A stretch of 64,000 nt of DNA from GCA-958296115 sp965222445 (GCA_965222445.1 CBDCTY010000002.1:806001-870000); one strand, 5' to 3'; counted from the stretch's first letter, positions 42,984 through 52,669 are shown. Made by a program: numbers and translations. Notes: generated by a model not told the origin, from the sequence alone.

Positions 42984-45452
42984 TTAGTGCGAACGGATTC
43001 TCCTTCTGCCCTGCCACAGATAGGCCGCCGCCGCGGCGGCGAGGTACGCCGCGGCGCCGCCCAGTATTACCCAGGTGAAGCCGAACGAGAGCGCAAGCAC
43101 CGTCGCGAGGATCGCGCTCACTACGGATGCCGACCCGTTGACGGCCCATGCCCAGGGGACGAGCGCGGGCGCATGCTCGCCCAGCGTACGGATGGCGCGC
43201 GGGAACGGCACGCCCATGGCAATGCCGAGCGGGGCCAGCAGCGCGACGCTCAGGGCGAGCCTTCCCGGGAACGGCAGCCCCAGCGTTGCGTCGAAGAGCA
43301 GCGGCAGCCCGAAGGCGTAGAGCACCGACAGGGCTGCCACGGCCGAGACCGCTGCGGTCATCGACACGGAAAGCCGGTCCGATGCCAGGCTGCCGCCCCC
43401 CGACCAGACCAGTATCCCGAAGAGCACCGTTGCAAAGGCGTAGGTGGGCTGGTCCAGGTACAGGATGAACCTCTGGAGCAGGGGAATCTCCACCCACAGG
43501 AAACCCAGGCCGAGCCCTGCGAAGTATACGAAGGGCCACAGCCTGCCGGTCCCGACGCCGCCGGCTTGCAGCCCGACGCCATCCGGTCGATTGTGGCGAA
43601 ACAGGAGTGGAAGGAGGATGAACACGCAGGCCGCCGCCACGGCGACGACCAGGCTGCCGAGCACTATGAGGAACCCGGCGCCGCCGAAGGGCTGGAATGT
43701 CCTGCCGAGGCTCCCCAGTATATCCGGCGTCTGGGACCACCTGAACAGGTGGAAGTAGAAGGGCCTGTCGTCGCGGACGGGAGAGATGTCATGGCTGTAG
43801 CCGGCGTACAGCTCCTCCCTTGCGCCGGGGTCCAAGATCGCTGCAACCGTATCGTGGTATATCGGGGCCGGGTGTACGCTGAACCTGTTCAGATCGGGGC
43901 CCGCGATGCCGGGGTGGTAGACGAGATCGTACTGGAGGCTGTCGGCGAACCCGCGCACGGTATCGACATCCGCGTCGTCGAGCGGGGAGCGCTTCACTAT
44001 CAGCGTGATCGTCTGCAGGCTGCGGACGACCGCCATGTGATCGGCCGGCTCGACGCCCAGGCGCTCCAGGGCTTCGACCGAGACCGAGACGACCCTCACG
44101 CCCTCGCTGGGGGGCGTCTGTGCCCAGCGCGTGACCGACAGGAATCCTCCGGGCGCCAGGCGGCGGTAGTAGCTCTCGAACGCCTCGACGGTGTAGAGGT
44201 AGTTTTCCGACACGCCGTACGCGCCCGCAAGCACGGGCCTGAAGGAGTCCGCGAGGCTCACCTGTATGACGTCGAAGCGCTCGTCGGTGCCGCGCAAGTA
44301 GCTCCTCGCGCCCTCATTCACGACCGTCACTCCCGGCCTGCCGAGAATGCCCGCCGCGTGGTCCGCGAAGCGCTCCCCCACCGCCTCGAGGACCAGCGGG
44401 TTCGACACGACCGCCGTCACTGACTCAGCCCCGTTGCGCAGCGCGGTAAGCACGTCGAGCCCGCCTCCTGGCTCGATCACCAGCGCCGCGGGTTGGTCCG
44501 TCAGCCGGTAGACGAGGGCGGTCGGCAGGTACTCAGTGAAGTCGGCTCGCTCGGGCGGGACCGCGCTCATCGGACTCAGATTGTCGCCGTCCACCGCCAG
44601 CGCGGTCTGTGGAGGCAGGGCGCCCTGGTACGCGAAGCTGAGACCCGGAGCGGCGTGGATGCTGCCGCTCTCGATCACCTCCACCAGGGAAAAGGCGTTC
44701 CACCGGCTCCACGCCTTCGAGGCGCCCTCGTGCCGCAGCGCCTGGCTGACAGCCTTGTACGGGGACAACCTGAGCTCGGTGACCCCAAACGCGACGGCGG
44801 CCGCCACCGCCGCAACGGCGAGGATGCCCGGGACCAGCCAGGCGGGACGCCTCAGCTCGCGTCCGGCCATCGCCGCCGCGCCGACCAGGGCGATGACGCC
44901 GGCCACGACGACCGAGCCCGCTGCGCCGACGATCACCGGGAAGACGACGGACAGCAGGCAGCCTACCCCAGCGCCGACGAGGTTAGCCCCGTAGAGCACC
45001 CCGGCGCGGGACGGGTGCCTCGCGAGACACGCCCCGACTATCGAGCCCGCGAAGAAGAATGGCACAGCGAGCGCCAGGTAGTAGAGGGCCAGGTACGCGA
45101 GCTGGCTGGGCTCCCATAGCAGCGTGTACGCGTCGAAGGGCAGGACGTTGATCACGTACATGCCGCCGGTGGACGTGACCGCGAACAGTACCCCGGCGCC
45201 GGTCACCACGGGCCTGATGTCCCGCGAGGCCAGGGCCGGGAAGAGGGCCAGCGCGGTGCCGCTTGCCCCGAACCCCAGAAGCGCCAGGCTGATCGCCAGG
45301 AATGCGAAGTGGTAGCCCTGCGTGACCGCGAAGATGCGTGTCAGGGCGATCTCGAAGAGCAGCGTGGCGGCGGAGACCAGGAGCACGCAGACATACAGCC
45401 CCGCCGTCGGGCTTGCGTTCTCTTCAGTCTCGAAGGAGTACAATGTCGACAT
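42984..45452 (-). CDS. Membrane protein with spermidine-synthase-like methyltransferase fold
   Basis: About 822 residues from ATG 45452 (MSTLYSFETEENASP); an upstream start at 45473 adds seven. The N-terminal half has about six transmembrane helices (LYVCVLLVSAATLLFEIALT to AVAFGV). The soluble middle part resembles spermidine synthases, with VIEPGGGLDVLTALRNGAES as the SAM/dcSAM-binding loop and ERFDVIQVSLADSF after it. The C-terminal half has about seven more helices (FVYFAGLGLGFLWVEIPLL to YLAAAAAAYLW). Such multi-pass spermidine-synthase-like proteins are widespread and uncharacterised. The canonical Asp pair of polyamine synthases is not obvious, so polyamine synthesis is doubtful. Confidence 0.75.
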   Translation of the reverse strand: MSTLYSFETEENASPTAGLYVCVLLVSAATLLFEIALTRIFAVTQGYHFAFLAISLALLGFGASGTALALFPALASRDIRPVVTGAGVLFAVTSTGGMYVINVLPFDAYTLLWEPSQLAYLALYYLALAVPFFFAGSIVGACLARHPSRAGVLYGANLVGAGVGCLLSVVFPVIVGAAGSVVVAGVIALVGAAAMAGRELRRPAWLVPGILAVAAVAAAVAFGVTELRLSPYKAVSQALRHEGASKAWSRWNAFSLVEVIESGSIHAAPGLSFAYQGALPPQTALAVDGDNLSPMSAVPPERADFTEYLPTALVYRLTDQPAALVIEPGGGLDVLTALRNGAESVTAVVSNPLVLEAVGERFADHAAGILGRPGVTVVNEGARSYLRGTDERFDVIQVSLADSFRPVLAGAYGVSENYLYTVEAFESYYRRLAPGGFLSVTRWAQTPPSEGVRVVSVSVEALERLGVEPADHMAVVRSLQTITLIVKRSPLDDADVDTVRGFADSLQYDLVYHPGIAGPDLNRFSVHPAPIYHDTVAAILDPGAREELYAGYSHDISPVRDDRPFYFHLFRWSQTPDILGSLGRTFQPFGGAGFLIVLGSLVVAVAAACVFILLPLLFRHNRPDGVGLQAGGVGTGRLWPFVYFAGLGLGFLWVEIPLLQRFILYLDQPTYAFATVLFGILVWSGGGSLASDRLSVSMTAAVSAVAALSVLYAFGLPLLFDATLGLPFPGRLALSVALLAPLGIAMGVPFPRAIRTLGEHAPALVPWAWAVNGSASVVSAILATVLALSFGFTWVILGGAAAYLAAAAAAYLWQGRRRIRSH

Positions 45453-45778
45453 GAAGCGACCCGCACAGCGCAAGGGTAAAGTTCAGTCTTCGTGGGGTAT
45501 CGGCAGTGTCCTCTCCATCAGGCCGAGAGCCCCCCATCTCAATCTTCCCCCTCAGGAGACCTTTGCGTAACTCAGAGGCGAGGAGTCATCGTGGAGGTAG
45601 TTCAGGTCACGTGAACTTGGACCGGCCGGGGATGGGTTCCCGCCCCCGACTGCTCGGGGGCAGGCTCTGCGCGGGAACGACGGTTATGCGCGCGGGAATG
45701 ACGGTTGTGCAAAGGTCTCCTCAGGGGGAAGAGGCTAATCCTCTCCCAACTCTGAACAGCTACCAACGGAGGTGTTCT
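45453..45778. repeat. REP-containing intergenic region
   Basis: Between divergent genes. It holds GGGATGGGTTCCCGCC...GCGGGAACGACGG with nested CCCCGACTGCTCGGGGG at about 45629-45683, a degenerate unit to about 45720, and the phrase CATCTCAATCTTCCCCCTC (45535), which recurs at 59623. No additional gene is supported, although the GYD frame is open through the repeats. Confidence 0.7.
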
Positions 45779-46138
45779 ATGCCATCCTACATACTCACGT
45801 TCACCCTCACACCCGAAGGCAGGGAGGACCTGCTCGCCGATGCGGAGAGCCTCCACAGGATAACGTCCGAGGTCGAGACGGACGACACGAGGGTGCTCGG
45901 GATGTACGCCGTCCTTGGCGAGTACGACTTCGTAGGCATAGTCGAGTCTCCGGACAACGACGGCGCGGCCCGCTTCTCGCTCGAGCTCGGCGTGAAGGTC
46001 GGCGCGCACATACGCACCATGCCCGCCATCCCCATAGGGCGGCTGAGGCCTACGCAGCGAGATGGCAGCCCTTCAGACCTGGAGGCCGACGTGGCGGTTG
46101 CGGCCGGAGAGGGCCCTCTGCACGAGATCAGCCCTTGA
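45779..46138 (+). CDS. GYD-domain protein
   Basis: 119 residues from ATG 45779, chosen because ACGGAGG lies 6 nt upstream; the frame extends farther back only through REP sequence. MPSYILTFTLTPEGREDLLA and VLGMYAVLGEYDFVGIVESP give the GYD signature (GEYD variant), then LELGVKVGAHIRTMPAIPI. These are small ferredoxin-like-fold proteins of unknown function. It is convergent with the homocysteine methyltransferase gene, and the two 3' ends overlap by 11 nt. Confidence 0.85.
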   Translation: MPSYILTFTLTPEGREDLLADAESLHRITSEVETDDTRVLGMYAVLGEYDFVGIVESPDNDGAARFSLELGVKVGAHIRTMPAIPIGRLRPTQRDGSPSDLEADVAVAAGEGPLHEISP

Positions 46139-47027
46139 CGACGGGGCGTAGTGCGTGAATGTGCTCTGGGCCTGAGGCGCAGCATCCCCCAATGATCTGC
46201 GCGCCCATGCCGATCCACTCCCGGCCGTACTCGGCGTACCTCTCTGGGGTGTTCTCGCCCCACTCTATGGCCCTCCTCGGCCGGTCGGGGTCGCCCGTGC
46301 CGCCGGTCGCCTCCACGTAGCCGATGTTGGCGTAGCCGCCGATAGCCCCGTCGTACGCCTCCCTGAGGGCCGGCAGCCTGTCCGAGATGTACTCGGGCGC
46401 GCTGCACATGGGGAGTATCGCGTCGACCCTACGGCGCTCCAGCCCGGCGACCAGCGCCTCCGGGTCGGCTAGGTGCGTGTTCACGTGCTTGACTCCCAGG
46501 AACAGCGGCAGGCCGACCTCAGAGCAAGCGTCCACCGCGGCCGCACAGTCCTCGACGGACCCCACGTACTCCGGGAGGATGACGTCGATACCCGCGTCGG
46601 CCAGGATCTCCGCCTGCCCCCGCAGCTCCTCGAAGATCCCGGGATGGCCGGGGCTCGACGGCGCGATGCCGCCCGCCACGTAGGCGTCGGGGTTGACGGC
46701 GTCGCGGGCCTGGACGGCGATCTCGCCCGCGAGCTTCGTGTACTCGGCCCACCTGTCGCCGATGCCGTCCAACCCCAACCGAGTCGGGTTGGTCCAGAAC
46801 GAGTTGGTGATGATGATGTCCGCGCCCGCCTCGAGGTAGTCCTCGTGGACCTGCCGCACGAGGTCCGGGGCTTCGCCAAGGGCCCGCGCCGACCACGGGC
46901 CTATGTCGCCGGGGGGACCAGAGCCGCGGGCCACGTTCACGCCGCGCCGCTGGAGCTCGGAGCCAGTGCCGCCGTCCATCAACAGCAGCCGGCCGCCGCC
47001 GAGAAGGGTCATGATGTTTTCGCGCAA
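46128..47027 (-). CDS. Homocysteine S-methyltransferase family protein
   Basis: 299 residues from TTG 47027, chosen because GGAGGT lies 6 nt upstream; ATG 47012 (MTLLGGGRLLLMDGGTGSEL) and ATG 47057 lack such a site. The fold shows the family start DGGTGSELQRRG, IIITNSFWTNPTRL and, for zinc binding, a Cys in ILPMCSAPEY and the pair in IIGGCCASGPEHI. It transfers methyl groups from S-methylmethionine, SAM or betaine-type donors to homocysteine; the donor cannot be told from sequence. No operon partner is visible. Confidence 0.85.
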   Translation of the reverse strand: MRENIMTLLGGGRLLLMDGGTGSELQRRGVNVARGSGPPGDIGPWSARALGEAPDLVRQVHEDYLEAGADIIITNSFWTNPTRLGLDGIGDRWAEYTKLAGEIAVQARDAVNPDAYVAGGIAPSSPGHPGIFEELRGQAEILADAGIDVILPEYVGSVEDCAAAVDACSEVGLPLFLGVKHVNTHLADPEALVAGLERRRVDAILPMCSAPEYISDRLPALREAYDGAIGGYANIGYVEATGGTGDPDRPRRAIEWGENTPERYAEYGREWIGMGAQIIGGCCASGPEHIHALRPVVKG

Positions 47028-47204
47028 GACTGTACCTCCAAAAGTTTCAGGGCACATTAGTATACCTGGCCCTGGCTGGGGAACAAGGACATCTTGCGTT
47101 TGGTTGGCACCCCAATCATCTGTACGTCAATCCTTGTCATAGAGAGCATGACGTTGATGCTCTAGACACACGACTCACTGATAAGCGCTCCTAGTTAAGT
47201 GTCG

Positions 47205-49406
47205 CTAGAACATGGGACCTGCGTATTCCCAAATGAATCGAGAAACTAGGGACAAGGCAATGGTGCCCAATGCGCCATAGGCCCATTTGCGCCACTTTCG
47301 CAGGATGGTGTACCAGGCCATGCGCCTCACAACCACTAACTTTCTTCCTTGCGATTCCACCACCCACAGTACGGCCACAATACTTACAACTGCCACGGCC
47401 GCAGTCGCCGCCAAAGGGGAAGCAAGGTTGTTGGCTGACGCAAGTAGCCCTGTTCCAGTCACCAACAGAAAAGCCAGAGCGGTGGGAACAAACACCCACT
47501 TCACCAAATAGTCGAGCATGAGCTTGCTGGCGGCGATCTCAGTTTCAGACTTGGACAGTCTTGCTTGCAGTTCGGACAAATTCTGTATCCCTTCCGAGAG
47601 AGACTTGTCCGCGTGCTTCAACTCCTGTTGAAGTTCTTCAACCGTCACGTCGCCCTGTCTCACGTTTCGCTCTAGTTCGCCAATCTGACTGGACTGTTGT
47701 GCAGTAACCGACCTAAGCTCTTCAGTTTCTCCCATAGCGTCATCGAGTTTGAATCTTAGATCTGTATCCGGAGCCGAGAGTCGCTCCTTCACAATAGCTG
47801 CCTCTGCGTCTTCATCTTCTGTCCTTCCTATAGCTGCGCCCAAGGCATCATCCAGAAGCAGATGAGTAATCACGTCAGTTGAAAGATCACCGACCTCGTA
47901 GCGCGACAGTACTTCAAGAATGCGAAGAGTAGCCTTTTCGCTTGCAGTGTCGAATCTCCGAAACAAGAAGGGGATACGGAGACTTTCCACCATGGCCGCT
48001 TCGAACGTCTCGGTCCGGGGCAGCCAGAACTGGAGCATCTGTACTAGGTAGGAGGGGTGGATGCATATGGGAAGGTCGTCGTTCCTCCCTCGATCGAATC
48101 TCAGCAGACCGTAATCGATTGTGACGACCCAAGATTCGGTCTCAAGCGGAGACGCGTCCGACGAGGGACGCCCGTCTTCAACAAAGTGCAGAAGGAGCAT
48201 ATCGTGTTCTATTGCCCTGTATCGACCATCGGTCTTGTTCAATGCATCCGTAGACTCCCAAATCTCGTTCACGTCATCGACAACATCCTGTAAGGTCTTG
48301 TACTTCTCGAGATTATCGTTATAGAGTTCCACACCTCTATTCCGGATCACGGCAACGGGGTTGGAAACATACGGCCCAAAGAAGGTCTCTGGACTGATGG
48401 CTCGGCCACTAGATTGGCAAGCTTCCACGTACTTCATTTTGACCCCTGATAGCCTGCCAGATGCCTTCACTGCCTCAGCAACATTGCCGGTCAAGGAGAC
48501 TCGTTTAAGTTCGTCGCGGTTGGCCAATATGGTTCTTCGGAACTCTTCAATAGTTATGGGAAGGACATAAAGCTTACACTTTACTCTTGGAGTAATCTCA
48601 TCTATGAGTTTCAACAGAGCGTTAACGGATTGATTTGAAGGATTGTCATGAAGGTCCAAGACCGAGAATAGGAGATTCGTATCTAGGAACAGCGTCAGAG
48701 ACCGTTGGCCACCAGTGGTCGCAGACAGCTTCTCGAGAACCTCCTTTCGCAACCCCCTTGCCTCAAGGAAGAGGGCTGCGTCGAGCGTCCGCAACATGAA
48801 GTCACGCACCAGAGGGTCCTCTGGTGTAATGAAGTCGACTACTTTTCGGCGAAGGGCATCTCCATCATCAGACCCATATTTCGCAAAGAAGTCAGTATCC
48901 TCAAAACTCAATTCTCGAGGCCGGGAACCCTCTGACAAGAAGTCATAGGTCCTGGCCCCCATTTCCAGTACAAGCGGAACAAGACATCTCTGGTTAAACT
49001 CGTCCCAACACTCACCAGGATCAATTTCTGGGCAGACTGAAGACACCTGCTCCACGAATTGCTCCCGAACTCGCGTTTCTACGTCCTGAGCGGCATTGAT
49101 TTCCGCTTCGAGCGAGGAGGTCTGCTCTTCCGTGATCTTGTAGGCTCTAACAGCCGACTTGATCACCCTATTGTTCCCCTCAAGTTCCTCTAGCTGGCCA
49201 TCTAGGCGTGCTGTGTCAACGTCAATGATGAATACTTCAGCGATAGATGCGCCAACTTCTTCGACCCTCATGAAGTCTCCATTCAACCATAGGACATAAA
49301 GAATAAGTTGCTGCAGAGCCTTGTCCCACCAGCCACTCCTGTGCAACTCAATGTGGTGAACGAGCGACCGTAATTCAGGGGGCAATTGGTTAGATCTCTT
49401 ATTCAT
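47205..49406 (-). CDS. Winged-helix/PIN nuclease/coiled-coil membrane protein
   Basis: 733 residues from ATG 49406. Residues about 20-92 look like a winged helix (WWDKALQQLILYVLWLNGDF). A PIN-like nuclease fits residues about 236-440: D242 in LTLFLDTNLLFSVLD, E287/E288 in ITIEEFRR, D402 in EHDMLLLHFV and D431 in VVTIDYGLLRF are in the right order and contexts for the four acidic residues. Residues about 555-635 form a coiled coil, then two transmembrane helices (WVFVPTALAFLLVTGTGLLA; AVAVVSIVAVLWVV) and a third near the end. It is a putative membrane-anchored ribonuclease; defence use is inference. GC content is lower than in its neighbours, and it sits beside an IS66 cluster. Confidence 0.6.
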   Translation of the reverse strand: MNKRSNQLPPELRSLVHHIELHRSGWWDKALQQLILYVLWLNGDFMRVEEVGASIAEVFIIDVDTARLDGQLEELEGNNRVIKSAVRAYKITEEQTSSLEAEINAAQDVETRVREQFVEQVSSVCPEIDPGECWDEFNQRCLVPLVLEMGARTYDFLSEGSRPRELSFEDTDFFAKYGSDDGDALRRKVVDFITPEDPLVRDFMLRTLDAALFLEARGLRKEVLEKLSATTGGQRSLTLFLDTNLLFSVLDLHDNPSNQSVNALLKLIDEITPRVKCKLYVLPITIEEFRRTILANRDELKRVSLTGNVAEAVKASGRLSGVKMKYVEACQSSGRAISPETFFGPYVSNPVAVIRNRGVELYNDNLEKYKTLQDVVDDVNEIWESTDALNKTDGRYRAIEHDMLLLHFVEDGRPSSDASPLETESWVVTIDYGLLRFDRGRNDDLPICIHPSYLVQMLQFWLPRTETFEAAMVESLRIPFLFRRFDTASEKATLRILEVLSRYEVGDLSTDVITHLLLDDALGAAIGRTEDEDAEAAIVKERLSAPDTDLRFKLDDAMGETEELRSVTAQQSSQIGELERNVRQGDVTVEELQQELKHADKSLSEGIQNLSELQARLSKSETEIAASKLMLDYLVKWVFVPTALAFLLVTGTGLLASANNLASPLAATAAVAVVSIVAVLWVVESQGRKLVVVRRMAWYTILRKWRKWAYGALGTIALSLVSRFIWEYAGPMF

Positions 49407-49575
49407 TACTGTCTCACCTAAGAACGCTGGCTAGATCAAAGGGTAGCATATCACAATGTCCCATCGTGTGCTATGGGACGAACTCCAACAGTAACCAATC
49501 GCATCAACTGCGCCGCTAACACTCAACCTAGCCGTTCTGCCGTAATTGATTAGCGGCAGGCAGGGAGAGAGACGT

Positions 49576-50991
49576 TCAGACTGAAGGGGAGTGAACGGGA
49601 GGGCCGCTGAACGCAGCGCAGAGCCGGTCCACGACAGGCTGGTCGCCTCCATTGCGTTCCAAGGTCCTGATTACGCTGGTGAACGCCGAGAACGCATCGG
49701 CCCCCTCCACGCTCTTGGAGCAGTGCGATACCTTCCGCGCGATCACTGCCGGGCGGAGCGCTCGCTCAGCACGGTTGTTGGTCGGCTCAATGTTCGGATC
49801 GTCCAGGAAGCGCAGCAGGTTGCCCCGATCATCGTGCCAGCCCAGCTCGTTCTGCAACCTGTAGCTGTCCGCATCCGTCATCGGTCGGTCGCGGAGATGA
49901 TAGCTCAGCTCTCGCTTCAACCGTTCAGCCTGGATACGAAAGTCCGCAGCCTCTCCTCGGTGATATGCCCTCCACTAGCTCCATCGCTTCTCGCAAAAGA
50001 CCCGTCAGACGCTTGCCGAAGCTGCGTCCCCTCCCTGTCTTGGTCTGGACCACCTCGCTGACCGAGCGCAGTACGTGCGCCAGACACTTCTGCTGCTTGA
50101 CCCCGGACAGCGCCTGGGCGTCGTAGCTCCGTCCTCGATCAGTCACCATCACCCCTCCATAGTCCGAGGGGACAACCTCCCGCACCTCTTCGTTCCGGTG
50201 ACGAGCACGGACTTGATACACCGCAGCCTCATCCGTCTCGAACGCCATCAGAAACGCTCGCTCGCCTCCCACACGCCAGCCCGTGTCGTCAGTGTGGACG
50301 AACGGACTGGCGCGCACCGATGTCCGCAACCTGCTGTAGGCATCACCCACCGCACCAGCAGCACGACGCAGCGCGTCCTGGCTGATCGCTCCCTGACTCA
50401 CTCTCACCCCGGTCAGCGCTCTGAGAACAGCGGGAACCTTCCGTACCGGAACGCCCACCCCATAGTGGAGCACGTGGGCCGCCGCCATCAGCCGCTTCCC
50501 CACTCGGTGGGCGCTGGCCCCGTACTGGTCCGGCGCTATGTCGGGATGCCGCCCTCGCACTGCTTGCCGCACGACCGGCACCGGCATACCTGCACACGAT
50601 ACGCCGTTACCTGGGGACGTGGAACCGGCAGAAGGTCGGTCACGTAGGCAAGCCGCACTCCCTCATGTTCGAGGACGCCTCCACATCCGGGGCAGGTGTC
50701 CCAGGACACTGGCGCCTCTACAACCGGCTCGGTGATCTCATCGGCGGACGGCGGCTTGCGGTAGCTGAACTGCCCCGTACCCGGCTTGCGTCCAGGACGC
50801 CTGGGCTTGCCGCTGCGCCTGCCCTTAGAGAACGGCGCCGCCTGCCGCTTTCCCGCTCGCTTGGCCTCGGCGAGTTCCTTATGCAACTCTTCGTTGGCCG
50901 CCGTCAGCCGTGCGACCTGTCCTTGAAGCCGCGTCACCAACGCGATAAACTGATCCCGTTCAGAGGGGGACAAGCCTGGGGAACTGCACAT
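49576..50991 (-). pseudogene. IS66 transposase (copy D) with two frameshifts
   Basis: From ATG 50991 (MCSSPGLSPSERDQFIALVT) the frame carries the coiled coil and zinc finger, then loses one base near 50563 after CRSCGKQ. The middle frame (RGRHPDIAPDQYGASAHRVG to REAMEL) gains one base near 49975, and the C-terminal frame ends at 49576. DDE residues are encoded but not in one frame. The N-terminus after the start differs from copies A-C (SSPGLSPSERDQ against KTDSEHAEL), defining a second IS66 lineage. Confidence 0.85.
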
Positions 50992-51063
50992 AACCAAAGT
51001 CTAAACCAGCACCCAGCGCTCGCCGCAACCCCTCTACGGGCCACTAAACCGCTAATCAATTAC

Positions 51064-51355
51064 CCCAGGACACTGGCACCTCTACAACCGGCTCGGTGAT
51101 CTCATCGGCAGACGGCGGCTTGCGGTAGCTGAACATCCCCATACCCGGCTTGCGGCCAGGACGCTTGGGCTTGCTGCTGCGCCCGCCCTTGGAGAACGGC
51201 GCCGCCTGACGCTTTCCCGCTCGCTTGGCCTCGGCGAGTTCCTTATGCAACTCTTCGTTGGCTGCCGTCAACCGCGCGTTCTGCTCTTGAAGCCGCGTCA
51301 CCAACGCGATAAACTGATCCCGTTCAGAGGGGGACAAGCCTGGGGAACTGCACAT
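51064..51355 (-). pseudogene. IS66 transposase (copy E), N-terminal fragment
   Basis: ATG 51355 opens MCSSPGLSPSERDQFIALVT, then a coiled coil (LQEQNARLTAANEELHKEL) and the basic segment, and stops where copy D joins, after PVVEVPVSW. It differs from copy D at several residues (GRRSSKPKRPGRKPG against GRRSGKPRRPGRKPG type), so it is not a simple duplication of copy D's end. Confidence 0.8.
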
Positions 51356-51464
51356 AACCAAAGTCTAAACCAGCACCCAGCGCTCGCCGCAACCCCTCTA
51401 CGGGCCACTAAACCGCTAATCAATTACGTTCTGCCCACGGACTTAGCACTATTGGCTAAGCCTG

Positions 51465-51850
51465 CCCGCCGTAACACTTGGCCGGAGCGGTGTTTGGTGA
51501 GGGTGTCGGCCTTCGATGGCTACGCCGCCGTTGACGACTACGTGCTGGACGCCCTTGGAGAGGTGGTTAGGGTCCTCGAGGATGCCGGTCTCTGGGAAGC
51601 CGTCGGAGTCCAAATACCATATTGTCGGCGGCCGCGCCGGGGGCGAGGACGCCCCTGTCGGTCAGGCCGATGGGGGCGGCGGAGAGCTCTTGCACGGCCG
51701 CCTCGACGGTGAAGTCGCCTGTCTCGCGCACGAAGCGCCAGTAGGACTTGGCCCGACCACGTGTACGCGCCCAGGAACAGCGTGTCGGAGGGCGTCGGAC
51801 TCCTTGGCTCAGAGCAAGTGCCGGAAGATTTGGCGCAGACGAGCGGGGAA
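51465..51850 (-). pseudogene. Remnant of an N-acyl-D-amino-acid deacylase gene (C-terminal)
   Basis: With several frame changes the sequence encodes pieces matching the intact gene at 57646-59226: RFVRETGDFTVEAAVQELSA (intact: RFVRETRDFTVEEAVRKLTA), GLTDRGVLAPGAAAD and EDPNHL-like text, ending with the equivalent of SGQVLRR. All metal-binding residues are absent. It is a decayed paralogue or a fragment of a duplication, immediately right of the IS66 target duplication. Confidence 0.75.
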
Positions 51851-51883
51851 CGTACAGCGGGTCAGACTTCGGTGTGTGCCGCG

Positions 51884-52606
51884 TCAGCCAGAAGGGCTGT
51901 CGTTGGCCTTGCGGAGATAGGCGATTGCCATCTCGATGAATTCGCCGTCGTCGTCGGTGCAGCCGCATCCGTCGACGTGCAAGTCGTCCAGGGCCTGGGA
52001 CACATAGTCCGGATCCAGGATGGAGGTCCGCCAGTCGACGATGCAGCCGTGCGACTTGCACGGGACGAATTCTTCCAGGTATCCCTTGTCGTCGAGCAGC
52101 TCCCGTGCGCTCCGGTGGTCGTCCCGGGCTGCGCCGTCCACCTTGCCATCGGCCACATCGCGAAGGAAGCGGTCGATCTTCGCGCCGCCGCCGGTCTCCT
52201 GCCGGAAGATCTTCGAGAACCTGCCGCCGGCATCGGCGGAGTCGACCAGGACCAGGCAGTTTCGAAGCTGCTCGGCGAGCAGGACCCGCCGGCGTAGGGT
52301 GAGCCCTTCTTCACGGCCTTCCACGACGTCGACCTGGAACCCGACGACCCTCCTGAAGAGGTCGAGGTCACCGCCTAGGACGATTGCCAGGGCGGTGCCC
52401 TGCCACCGCCTCCGGAGAAGCGCGTGGTCCACAACCATGTCCAGTAGGTCTTGCGCGGCCTCGAGACGGTGAGGGGCGGTAAAGCCGTCCAGCTCGCCTT
52501 CGAATGCCCCGATGTAGAATTCGAGAATGCTGAGGCCGTCGTTGGTCTTTTCGCGGACTATCTCGCCAAGCGAGGGGTATTCCCTGCGGTCATCATCCTG
52601 GGTCAT
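51884..52606 (-). CDS. Hypothetical protein with IVREKT helical motif
   Basis: 240 residues from ATG 52606, with GGGGAG about 6 nt upstream. The N-terminal segment SLGEIVREKTNDGLSILEFY, followed by HRLEAAQDLLDMVVDHALL, is shared with the neighbouring gene at 52921, which reads TLADIVREKTNNGKVIVDFY and HRLEAAEQL. The rest is acidic and has a Cys-containing tail (HVDGCGCTDDDGEFIEMAIA). I know this N-terminal pattern from uncharacterised proteins linked to phage or plasmid regions but cannot name a function. A TTGACA promoter element lies about 55 nt upstream. Confidence 0.6.
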   Translation of the reverse strand: MTQDDDRREYPSLGEIVREKTNDGLSILEFYIGAFEGELDGFTAPHRLEAAQDLLDMVVDHALLRRRWQGTALAIVLGGDLDLFRRVVGFQVDVVEGREEGLTLRRRVLLAEQLRNCLVLVDSADAGGRFSKIFRQETGGGAKIDRFLRDVADGKVDGAARDDHRSARELLDDKGYLEEFVPCKSHGCIVDWRTSILDPDYVSQALDDLHVDGCGCTDDDGEFIEMAIAYLRKANDSPSG

Positions 52607-52635
52607 AGTTGTCTCCCCGAATAAATGTTCTGTAT

Positions 52636-52664
52636 AGTATGTGCGAATGGGAGAGACGTGTCAA
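52636..52664 (-). promoter_or_regulatory. Putative sigma-70-like promoter
   Basis: On the minus strand TTGACA (52664-52659) is followed 17 nt later by CATACT (52641-52636), then 29 nt to the ATG at 52606. The -35 match is perfect, the -10 weak (TACTAT two bases away is an alternative). Confidence 0.4.
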
Positions 52665-52669
52665 GTTGG

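Larger units (their letters stand above)
49542..51427 (-). mobile_element. Nested IS66 elements (copy D joined to partial copy E) with 8-bp target duplication
   Basis: Copy D spans 49542-51063 with perfect 15-bp ends. It abuts 51064-51427, the right-hand 364 bp of another IS66 copy (E) ending in the same terminal repeat. GTTCTGCC flanks the whole composite (49534-49541 and 51428-51435), the 8-bp duplication typical of IS66, whereas copy D alone has no matching flanks. The composite therefore occupies one original insertion site. Confidence 0.85.

Noticed and set aside
42987..44423. A 478-codon plus-strand frame opposite the spermidine-synthase-like membrane protein
   Set aside because: Its composition is low-complexity Arg/Gly/Pro and it is the antisense of a clear multi-transmembrane protein.
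45506..45778. N-terminal extension of the GYD protein
   Set aside because: The added residues are translated REP sequence; the GGAGG-ATG at 45779 gives the family's normal start.
47058..47204. Possible tRNA or small RNA gene
   Set aside because: No cloverleaf-compatible arms or T-loop consensus could be found by eye.
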